Of a stretch of DNA of 8,859 nucleotides, positions 1 through 7,100 are shown in pieces. Within the stretch, counting starts at the first letter, position 1. Every line of letters begins with the position of its first letter. Made by a program: the position numbers and the translations under genes. The notes under the pieces are model-generated. The model was not told the DNA's origin and made no database searches. It was given only the letters and a program-made list of their open reading frames with translations. Source of the DNA: an uncultured bacterium (GTDB taxonomy: Bacteria > Actinomycetota > Coriobacteriia > Coriobacteriales > Coriobacteriaceae); contig CAJMPF010000061.1 of the NCBI GenBank assembly GCA_905215195.1, positions 1 through 8,859 of the forward strand, read 5' to 3'.

Positions 1-770
1 TGGGCAAACCCCTCGGCATTATCGGCGGCACGGGCAGCGGCAAGTCCACACTCGTCTCGCTTATCCCGCGCCTGTACGATGCGAGCACCGGCAGCGTGAG
101 CGTGATGGGTGCCGACGTGCGCACCTGGCCGCTCGACCAGCTGCGCCGTGTGGTCGCGACCGTTCCGCAGCGCGCGTCGCTGGTGAGCGGCACCATCCGC
201 AGCAACTTGACCTGGCGCGATGAGGCGGCAACCGACGAGGAACTCTGGGCGGCGCTCGACATGGCGCAGGCGAGCGAGTTCGTGCGCAACAAGCCGCAGG
301 GGCTCGAAGCCCCGGTCGAGGCGGGCGGTAAGAACTTCAGCGGTGGCCAACGCCAGCGCCTGACCATCGCGCGCGCCCTGGTGGGCTCGCCTCAGATATT
401 GATCATGGACGATTCCGCCTCGGCGCTCGACTTTAAGACCGACGCGGCGCTTCGCCATGCCATCCGCGAGCGCAGTGTGCGCGGTGCCGCCGAGGGCGGG
501 CTGCCGCTCACGACCGTCATCGTGAGCCAACGTGTCTCGACCGTTCGCGATGCCGACATGATCTGCGTACTCGACCACGGCTCGGTTGCGGGCCTGGGCA
601 CGCATGACGAGCTGTACGCGACCTGCCAGCTCTATCGCGAGATTTGTCAGTCGCAGCTGCGCCGCGAGGAGCTTGAGGGCCAGCAGGGGAGTTCGGCGCC
701 CGCGTCCGCTCCAAGTCCCGCGTCCGCCCCGGCTGCCCCGGCATCCACTTGCGCAAAGGAGGGCTGCTAA
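1..770 (+). CDS. ABC exporter half-transporter, degenerate-site ATPase subunit (5' partial)
   Basis: This is the C-terminal ATPase domain of an ABC exporter. The frame is open from base 3 and the start lies outside the window; the internal ATG at 96 is not the start, because Walker A (GGTGSGKST) is encoded before it, at about 27-53. It has a Q-loop (VPQRASL), a canonical signature FSGGQ (336-350) and Walker B ending MDDSASALD (405-431). The catalytic Glu after the Walker B Asp is Asp (411-413), and the switch His is Gln in VSQRVSTV (528-530). Both changes are typical of the inactive-site subunit of heterodimeric exporters (TM287/LmrC/BmrC type). The preceding membrane domain is presumably off-window. 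The protein ends in an Ala/Pro/Ser-rich low-complexity tail. Its stop codon abuts the ATG of the next gene, so the two are almost certainly co-translated partners. The substrate is unknown; drug, lipid or peptide export are all possible. Confidence 0.93.
   Translation, partial: GKPLGIIGGTGSGKSTLVSLIPRLYDASTGSVSVMGADVRTWPLDQLRRVVATVPQRASLVSGTIRSNLTWRDEAATDEELWAALDMAQASEFVRNKPQGLEAPVEAGGKNFSGGQRQRLTIARALVGSPQILIMDDSASALDFKTDAALRHAIRERSVRGAAEGGLPLTTVIVSQRVSTVRDADMICVLDHGSVAGLGTHDELYATCQLYREICQSQLRREELEGQQGSSAPASAPSPASAPAAPASTCAKEGC
755..762 (+). promoter_or_regulatory. Strong ribosome binding site for the second ABC gene
   Basis: AAAGGAGG lies 8 nt before the ATG at 771, inside the last codons of the upstream gene. 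This near-perfect Shine-Dalgarno sequence fixes the start of the downstream gene and supports tight co-expression of the two subunits. Confidence 0.85.
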
Positions 771-2630
771 ATGAATCCGTATACTTCTTCCGGTTCGGTC
801 GCCACGATGACGGCCAACGTGTCCGGTAACGATAACCTCAACGACCTGGGCGACGGCCCACGCCAGCCCGGCGACCCTGAGCGCTATCCCGTGGGCGCGG
901 GGACCCGCCGCCTGCTGGGCTATGTTCGCCCGCACCGCGTCTCGTTTGCGGCGTCGTTTGTGAGCGCCGCCATCTCCGTGATTCTGCAGCTCTACACGCC
1001 CATCCTCATCGGCGAGGGCATCGACCTGATCGTTGCCGCCGGGCAGGTGGACTTTGACGCACTGCTGCCGCTCGTTACCAAGCTCGCGATTGTCGTCGTA
1101 GGTGCCGCGGCTTTCCAGTGGCTGCAGGGCTACTGCGTCAACCGCCTGTCCTACGAGACGGTGCGCGACATGCGCGTGGAGGCGAGCGATAAGCTCAGCC
1201 GCATGCCGCTCAGCTTTATCGACAGCCATGCCCACGGCGACCTCATGAGCCGCGTGGTCAACGACGTCGACCAGGTGGGCGACGGTCTGCTGCAGGGCTT
1301 CACGCAGCTCTTCACCGGTGTTATTACCATCGTTGGCACGCTCGCGTTTATGCTTTCCATCAACCTGACCATGACGCTCGTGGTGGTACTCGTCACGCCG
1401 CTTTCCATTTTTGCAGCCGGTGCTATTGCCAAGCTTTCCAACAAAAGCTTTACGGCACAGCAGCGTATTCAAGGGCAGCTCGGTGGCCATATCGAGGAGT
1501 ATGTGGGCGAGCAAAAGCTGGTTGATGCGTTTGCCTACGGTCCGAACGCCCAAGCGCGCTTCGACGCGCTCAACGCCGAACTCTATACGGCAGGTGAGCG
1601 CGCGCAGTTTATGGGTTCGCTCTCCAACCCCGGTACGCGTTTTATCAATAACATCATCTATGCCGTTGTCGCTGTGATCGGCTGCGTGGGCGTGATCACG
1701 GGCGTGCCCGCGGCGCTTACGGTGGGCGGCGTGCAGATCTTCCTGTCCTATGCCAACCAGTACACCAAGCCGTTCAACGAGGTCACCAACGTCATTACGC
1801 AGATCCAGACCGCGTACGTCTCGGCGCGCCGCATGTTTGCGCTGCTCGATGCGCGCGAGCAGGAGCCCGACGCGCCAGATGCCGTGGAACTTGCCGCACC
1901 GCAGGGCGAGGTCGCCCTTGAGCATGTGGACTTTAGCTACGTGCCCGACCGCAAGCTGCTTCAGGACATCTGCATCGAGGCTAAGCCCGGCATGCGCTTT
2001 GCCCTGGTCGGTCCTACGGGCTGTGGCAAGACAACGCTCATCAATTTGCTGCTGCGTTTTTACGATATCGATGCCGGTCGCATTGCGGTCGATGGCCGTT
2101 CCTCGCGTGATTACACGCGCGCAAGCCTGCGCCGCGCCTTTGGCATGGTGCTGCAGGATACGTGGCTGTTCGAGGGCACGGTGGCGGAAAACATCGCCTA
2201 CGGCTGTCCCGACGCCACGCGCGAGCAGGTTATCGAAGCTGCCAAGCGCGCGCATGCGCACAAGTTTATCGTGCAGCTGCCAGGCGGCTACGATACGGTC
2301 ATCGGCGAGGACGGCGGCACGTTTAGCCAGGGTCAAAAACAGCTGCTGTGCATCGCGCGCGTCATGCTCACTGACCCGGCGATTTTGCTGCTGGACGAGG
2401 CAACGTCGAGCATCGATACACGTACCGAGCTGCAGGTGCAGGCGGCATTCGATGAGCTCATGGCCGGTCGCACAAGCTTTGTCGTGGCGCACCGCCTGAG
2501 CACCATCCGCAACGCCGATTGCATTCTGGTGATGCGCGACGGCCAGATTATCGAGCGCGGCACGCACGACGAGCTGCTAGTGGCAGACGGCTTCTACGCC
2601 GAGCTCTACCGCAGTCAGTTTGCCCAGTGA
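771..2630 (+). CDS. ABC exporter half-transporter, catalytic-site subunit (membrane domain fused to ATPase)
   Basis: A complete 619-aa type I (ABCB-like) half-exporter. The N-terminal ~45 residues are polar, then a six-helix membrane domain spans about 55-340, and an ATPase domain about 370-619. Motifs are Walker A GPTGCGKTT (414-422), Q-loop VLQDTWLF (from 460), Walker B ILLLDEATSSID with catalytic E543, and switch H574 in VVAHRLSTI. The signature is FSQGQ (518-522) instead of SGGQ. A catalytic Glu and His with a defective signature is the counterpart of the upstream subunit, which has a good signature but lacks Glu and His. One active ATP site (this Walker A/B plus the partner's signature) and one degenerate site are expected, as in TM288 with TM287. 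The start is set by the Shine-Dalgarno at 755-762, and the ATG directly follows the upstream TAA. The pair should act in the cytoplasmic membrane as an exporter; the cargo cannot be read from sequence. Confidence 0.95.
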   Translation: MNPYTSSGSVATMTANVSGNDNLNDLGDGPRQPGDPERYPVGAGTRRLLGYVRPHRVSFAASFVSAAISVILQLYTPILIGEGIDLIVAAGQVDFDALLPLVTKLAIVVVGAAAFQWLQGYCVNRLSYETVRDMRVEASDKLSRMPLSFIDSHAHGDLMSRVVNDVDQVGDGLLQGFTQLFTGVITIVGTLAFMLSINLTMTLVVVLVTPLSIFAAGAIAKLSNKSFTAQQRIQGQLGGHIEEYVGEQKLVDAFAYGPNAQARFDALNAELYTAGERAQFMGSLSNPGTRFINNIIYAVVAVIGCVGVITGVPAALTVGGVQIFLSYANQYTKPFNEVTNVITQIQTAYVSARRMFALLDAREQEPDAPDAVELAAPQGEVALEHVDFSYVPDRKLLQDICIEAKPGMRFALVGPTGCGKTTLINLLLRFYDIDAGRIAVDGRSSRDYTRASLRRAFGMVLQDTWLFEGTVAENIAYGCPDATREQVIEAAKRAHAHKFIVQLPGGYDTVIGEDGGTFSQGQKQLLCIARVMLTDPAILLLDEATSSIDTRTELQVQAAFDELMAGRTSFVVAHRLSTIRNADCILVMRDGQIIERGTHDELLVADGFYAELYRSQFAQ

Positions 2631-2658
2631 GCAAGCCCGTGGGGCAAATTAATCAATC

Positions 2659-2698
2659 GACAGACGGTGGTTTACATCTGTCACGTTAGTACTAAGAT
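2659..2698 (+). promoter_or_regulatory. Likely sigma-70-type promoter with overlapping dyads, for the flavodoxin-like gene
   Basis: In the 121-bp gap after the ABC genes there is a -35 box TTTACA (2671-2676) and a -10 box TAAGAT (2693-2698), 16 bp apart and about 50 bp before the gene. A dyad GACAGA/TCTGTC (2659-2664 and 2677-2682) straddles the -35 box. A perfect 10-bp palindrome TTAGTACTAA (2686-2695) overlaps the -10 box. These could be operators, but short palindromes also occur by chance. I see no clear hairpin terminator between the ABC genes and this promoter. Confidence 0.55.
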
Positions 2699-2751
2699 AT
2701 TCATCTAATAAATTGCATTAGTGGCTTTAGTTTTGGGGGATACGAGGCAAC

Positions 2752-3309
2752 GTGACTATGACGTGCTCTTTGGTGGTTAACAGCAAGAGCGGTAATACCA
2801 GGATGGTTTCGGGCGCGATCAAGCGCGCTCTGCAGGCTGCGGGCGTTGAGTTTGTCCATGCCGCGGCGTTGAGCGACGATGCGGATGCAGATCAGGTTGC
2901 GCTCGAGGCGCAGGGTGCCTGTGCTGCCGATACGGTGCTCGTCGGTTTTTGGTGCGACAAAGGCGCGTGCACGCCTTCGGTCGCGGCGTTGCTCTCCGCC
3001 TTGCACGGTAAGCGCGTGTTCCTGTTTGGCACCTGCGGCTTTGGGGCCGATCAGAGCTATTATCAGCAGATTATCGATCGCGTGACCTCCAATTTGGCCA
3101 ATGATGCCGAGCTTGTAGGCTGGGCGATGTGCCAGGGCAAGATGGGTCCTGCGGTCAAGCAGCGCTACGAGGCCATGCTCGAGCAAGATCCCGACAATGT
3201 CCGCTTTAAGATGCTGCTCGATAACTGGGTCGCCGCAAAGGATCACCCCACCAAGGATGATCTGGACAACATGGCTGCAGCCGCCAAAAAGGCCGTGCTG
3301 GGGGAGTAG
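2752..3309 (+). CDS. Flavodoxin-like FMN-binding protein (Flavodoxin_3/BilS-like family)
   Basis: A 185-aa protein with a flavodoxin fold. The N-terminal beta strand runs into the FMN phosphate loop SKSGNT (residues 11-16), followed by an amphipathic helix. Later come VGFWCDKG (64-71), FLFGTCGFG (90-98) and a CQGK motif (127-130), a pattern I associate with the Flavodoxin_3/BilS-like group rather than with classical electron-transfer flavodoxins. It is presumably a soluble redox protein. BilS is known as a partner of the bilirubin reductase BilR, but no bilR is visible here, so that role is not claimed and no symbol is given. GTG at 2752 (GAGG 4 nt upstream) and ATG at 2758 (GAGG 10 nt upstream) are both possible starts and differ by two residues. 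The gene has its own promoter-like sequence and is not obviously part of the ABC operon. It is unusually cysteine-rich (C5, C68, C73, C95, C127). Confidence 0.85.
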   Translation: MTMTCSLVVNSKSGNTRMVSGAIKRALQAAGVEFVHAAALSDDADADQVALEAQGACAADTVLVGFWCDKGACTPSVAALLSALHGKRVFLFGTCGFGADQSYYQQIIDRVTSNLANDAELVGWAMCQGKMGPAVKQRYEAMLEQDPDNVRFKMLLDNWVAAKDHPTKDDLDNMAAAAKKAVLGE

Positions 3310-3351
3310 CTCCCATCGCTGACGGCGGTCGGTCCATCTTTCTAAATGAAA

Positions 3352-3480
3352 CGTCCTCCCGGGCGTCGGGGCACGAAGTTCCCTGCTCTACAGTCCTGCG
3401 CAAGACGAAGGCCACATTAAGTGGCCTTCTTTGCGTGCGGAACTCGCGATGAACTTCGTGCCCCGCCGTCCGGGAGGACG
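3352..3480 (+). repeat. Foldable inverted-repeat element, left copy (long stem enclosing a hairpin)
   Basis: Arms 3352-3381 and 3451-3480 are complementary over about 30 bp with two mismatches. They enclose an inner hairpin (3407-3429), with a further short pairing CGCAA/TTGCG (3399-3403 and 3431-3435) below it. A second, inverted copy lies at 8732-8852. The copies share a 21-bp identical block (3434-3454, matching the complement of 8757-8777, core GGAACTCGCGATGAAC), ACAGTCCTGC (3390-3399) and CCTGCTC (3382-3388). The outer arms differ in sequence but pair within each copy. It could be a structured RNA, a MITE-like element or a recombination site. No protein is encoded. Confidence 0.7.
3407..3433 (+). 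terminator. Hairpin, possible rho-independent terminator after the flavodoxin-like gene
   Basis: GAAGGCCAC (3407-3415), loop ATTAA, GTGGCCTTC (3421-3429): a perfect 9-bp stem followed by the short T-rich run TTCTTT. It is about 100 nt after the stop at 3309, so it could end that transcript. The T tract is weak, and the hairpin is also the centre of the foldable element, so terminator function is uncertain. Confidence 0.5.
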
Positions 3481-3540
3481 CCTCTTTATTGATGGGAGGC
3501 CTGATAGGTCGATGGTTCCGTGCCCGGATGCGTCCAAAGT

Positions 3541-3990
3541 GGGACGGGCTTTCCGGATGGGCAGGCTTTCGAAAAATGCGTCCCGGAATTTGCCTTTGGA
3601 ATGGGACGTAGTTTCCCGTTGAGGTGCTTTGCGGAAAGTGCATCCCACTCTGGGCGGTCGAAGTGGGACACACTTTCCCAAAGGCGCTCCAACGGGAAAT
3701 TGCGTCCCATTATTCGGTCAAGAAACGGGATGCATTTTCCCAATGAGAGCAAAACCGGAAAATGCATCCCACAATCAGCCCTCAAAGTGGGACGCCGTTT
3801 CCCAATGAGGCTCAAGCGGAAAATGCATCCCGGAATTTGCGCTCAAAGTGGGATGCGGTTTCCGGTTGAGGGTCTAAGGGGAAAATGCGTCCCAGAATCG
3901 ACGCTTGAAATGGGATGCAGTTTCCCGATGAGGCACTCGACGGAAAATACATCCCAGAAATGGCCTTTGAGCTGGGATAAGATTTCCGCG
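3541..3990 (+). repeat. Array of 62-bp palindromic units, left part (seven full units and one half unit)
   Basis: Units start at 3541, 3603, 3665, 3727, 3789, 3850, 3912 and 3974, giving spacings of 62, 62, 62, 62, 61, 62 and 62. Each unit has a left arm GGGA-N5-TTTCC, a ~16-nt loop often like CAATGAGnnTCAAnC, a right arm GGAAA-N5-TCCC, and an ~18-nt linker often like AGAATnnGC..CAAAGT. The unit at 3727-3770 has a perfect 14-bp stem; the others carry mismatches in the N5 centres. The last unit (3974) keeps only its left arm. A worn right arm (about 3523-3533) may precede the first unit. The stretch 3481-3540 otherwise shows only a weak GCCTC/GAGGC dyad (3480-3500). Open frames here are by-products of the repeat, whose period is not a multiple of three. 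Confidence 0.95.
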
Positions 3991-4001
3991 GCATCTCGGA
4001 T

Positions 4002-4083
4002 TCTCAAAAATGAGACACGCCGTTGGCGAAAATGAGACACGTGATATCGGGCATCGGATGTATCATTTGCAAAAATGAGTCCA
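4002..4083 (+). promoter_or_regulatory. Short direct repeats in the leader of the surface-protein gene (possible operator/promoter region)
   Basis: AAAATGAGACACG occurs exactly at 4007-4019 and 4029-4041, 22 bp apart, and a related AAAATGAGTCCA lies at 4072-4083, 43 bp further on. The first copy is part of a TCTCA-AAAA-TGAGA dyad (4002-4015). A small CGCC-GTT-GGCG hairpin (4018-4028) sits between the first two. A -10-like TATCAT (4061-4066) is present but has no well-spaced -35 box. The spacing near two helical turns fits an activator or repressor site; no known operator is recognised. Confidence 0.4.
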
Positions 4084-4096
4084 CTCCACTCGAATA

Positions 4097-4104
4097 AAGC
4101 GAGG
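4097..4104 (+). promoter_or_regulatory. Ribosome binding site choosing the start at 4111
   Basis: AAGCGAGG ends 6 nt before the ATG at 4111. The in-frame ATG at 4075 has no purine-rich Shine-Dalgarno sequence before it (TATCATTTGCAAAA), and using it would put 12 polar residues ahead of a normal signal peptide. The start at 4111 is therefore preferred. Confidence 0.7.
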
Positions 4105-4110
4105 TCCCTC

Positions 4111-7100
4111 ATGTACGTTCCACACCCCCGTATCCGTAGGCTGTCGAAAATCCCGCTTGTTGGGACGGCGGCGCTTGCTGCGTTGATCGCCACGAGCGTC
4201 GCCTGCTTCACGGCCACGCCCCAGGTTGCCCAGGCGGCAGACGCGCCCGCAATCACCGATATGACCGAGCAGGATTATCAAGCCCTGGGTCTGGGCACGA
4301 GCGAGGACATTCCGGCCGATACCGTTGGCCCCTATTCCACTGATACCCCCACGACGTTTGCCACGCGCAGCGAGGTCTATATGGCAGCTAACGGTAGCCA
4401 TGGCAATCGCTACACTCTGCGCGACAAGCTCGAGAACGTCGAGCGCGGTGACATTGGCGGCAGCAGCAAACTCACCGATGGCTATGGAAGTGTGTGGGGC
4501 GCCGCAAAGTTCTGGCAAAACGTCAACAACTTCGATACGAACAGCGATCTCTACAAGCATAGCGACTACGGTGGCGGCACTTGGTCGTACCTAAGCAACA
4601 ATGAGTCCTCAACAGTACTCGCCAACGACAACAACGGTTTCTCGGGCATTCACGCCACGAGTGTTGAGTTCTGCAGCGACGCCAGCACGGGCAAAAAGAG
4701 CCGCGTTGCCGAGCTCCGTGCCTACGGCGACAGTTCCTCCACGACGATTGACGGCAAGTCATACGCCGGAAAGGTTGAGCTGGTCCTCTACTCGTTTAGC
4801 AACGGGCGTACGCGCACTCTCGACACACACCTGCCGGTGACGGTCAACACTAATATGATGTACGAAGGCCGTTTTAAGTACCTGGATGCCGGTTACCTGC
4901 AAGAGCACGACGCCGTCTTTGATGTCGAGGCGGGCGATGTCGATGGCGACGGCGTCGACGAGCTTTTTGTCTACGCGGGCTGCTATGTCGACGAGAACGG
5001 CGTGCGCAAGGCTGTAGTCGACATGTATGACTTGGAGGGCGGCAACTGGAAGCAAAGCGTCGTCAAGATCGATGCCGGTAACGCCGCGGACTACACCACG
5101 CACAACAAGGGCGGGAACGACTCCTGGACGCAGCTTCAGTCAGCTCCTGTCGTTTCGCTAGCGGCCGGCGACCTCGATCGCGATTTTTGCGATGACCTCG
5201 CCATCGTGGTCTCGGCACCCTACGGCAAGAAGAATATTGATAAGTCGACGCATTGCGAGCTGTTTTCGTGGGATGCATCCAAGGGTGCGCTCGTCCATGT
5301 CGATGCTCTGGGCGACGCGGGCGCAATCTCCCTCTCCGCGAACGGCAAGACCATGGTCGCTGCGAATGCGACGTTCGGCACGTTTGCCGCCTACGATGAA
5401 GAAGGAAAGAAGACGGGTGAAACCGTCACGGGCCTTATTCTTGCGGGCTATGACTGGCAACGCAGCGCTTTTGATTACGGCGCTTCTGACGGCAGCAAGG
5501 GGCTGTACGGCGCGCTGTACCGCTACGCGTATTTTGACTCGGAGTCTGGCGAGTTCAAGCTTTCCGATTGCAAGGAATACAGAGACGGGCTCCTCGCCTC
5601 CTATGGGCTGATGCATGTGCCCAACAGCGCATGGAAGGATAGCGCTCAGGATAAGCGCTATCCGTGCACCTTGGCGCCTATTGCCCTTGCCACTGCCAAC
5701 CTTGACGGCCTGTCCGAGCAGCTGGCGGTCGACGAGGTGCTCGTGGGCGGCGATGTGTTCCGCGACTTTGCCTGCAACACGGCACAGAGCGGGGCTCAGG
5801 GCTTGGGGTCCATGGTCGGAACCATGAGCATGAGCGGTCAGCAATACAACAGCAGCAACAAGCATGACCACAAGGGTATAGAGCAGGTGTGGATCAGCGA
5901 CGTCAAGGCGGGCAGCGTCTCGGGTTCGGACCGCTATAACGAGAGCTTTATCGCCGTGGTGGGCAAGCACCGCGACGAGGACCTGCGCAAGAACGATGAC
6001 TACTATTGGATGACCGCCTCGCATTTTTCGCTCGACGAGAACGGAAAGGTGCGCCGCGGCGAGGAGCAGGTGATTAGCGAGAGCAACCGTCGCGGCACTA
6101 CCTACGGCACATTTATCTCGCTCGCGCTGCCCGATGTCGACAACGACAGCGTCAAGATCACGTACAAGGACCGCTACAAGGTCTATACCAACCCGTGCGT
6201 GCTTGCCGTGCTGCAGGATGCGCCCTATGTTGAGGATCTGGAGCAGGCATACGGCTATCTGGTGTTGGGCGGCACGTCATACGGAGAGGAAAAGGGCACG
6301 GGGACATCCCAGGGCTATACCATTGGCGCCGAGTTGGGCGTTGCCGTCGAGGTGCAGACCGGTCCGCCCCTGGTCGCGATGAATGCTTCAGTCGATTTTG
6401 CCGCCGAGGGATGCTATGACTACCGGAGCGAGCGCACGGTCAGCGCAAGCGTAAGCTATGAGTCGCATGCCGGCGAGGGTGACAAGGCCGTGCTCTACAC
6501 GATTCCGATGGTCTATTACGAGTATGAGATCGAAAATGAGGAAACTGGTGGCAAGGGCGTGATGGCGGCGCCCGTGTCGCTCGGCGCGCAGACCTCGGTC
6601 GTTAATGTCGAGGCCTATGACCGCATTGCCAAACAGCACAATATGACGCCGCTCAGCTACTTTTTGACCAACCGGTCGGGAGAACCCGGAACCTATCAAA
6701 CGACGCTCAACGGCGAGACTCCCGTTGGGGATTCCTTTGGTCTGGGCAAGCCTGGCGTAACGCGCGCCTACACGCACGATGGGTTTAACGGCGCCGCCGC
6801 GCAGTCGGGGGCGAGCATTGAGCAGACCATCGAAGTCGAGGAGGGCAAGGAGCAGGAGCTCGAGCTCGGCTTGACGCTGAACGGCAGCGTTGTCATGGGC
6901 GCGAAGCTCGCAAAGCACGAGTTGTTTGGCGGCCTGTGCTTTGGTGCCAACGCCGGCTTTACTACGGGTAACTCCTCGAGTGAATCGACCGAATACGGCG
7001 GCACCGTCGACAACCTGCCCGAGGCCGCGCAGGGCAAGTACGGTTTTGTGTGGCGTCTGGGCGTCAACGCGGTGGATGTCGACAAGTTCGAGGCAGACTC

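Noticed and set aside
2701..3246. 181-aa antisense ORF over the flavodoxin-like gene
   Set aside because: The + strand frame has clear flavodoxin motifs, and the reverse frame has no family resemblance.
3541..3990. Integron attC array
   Set aside because: The arms lack the core site motifs expected of attC, units are only 62 bp without gene cassettes between them, and no integrase is seen.
3520..4035. Protein-coding ORF (171 aa) across the left array, and similar ORFs on the other strand and in the right array
   Set aside because: The 62-bp period is not divisible by three, so the frame changes in every unit. Open frames exist on both strands, there is no convincing ribosome binding site, and the peptide is just translated repeat.
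4075..4110. Upstream ATG as start of the surface protein
   Set aside because: It has no Shine-Dalgarno sequence and would put a 12-residue polar extension before the signal peptide. The ATG at 4111 has GAGG at a good distance.
4192..4206. Lipoprotein signal (Cys32 in the signal peptide)
   Set aside because: The residue at -3 from Cys is Ser, not the usual Leu/Val/Ile, and a typical AQA signal peptidase I site follows. The protein already has a C-terminal wall anchor.
5158..6024. 288-aa antisense ORF inside the surface-protein gene
   Set aside because: It is a shadow of the GC-rich coding frame on the + strand, with no recognisable domains and no separate promoter or ribosome binding site.
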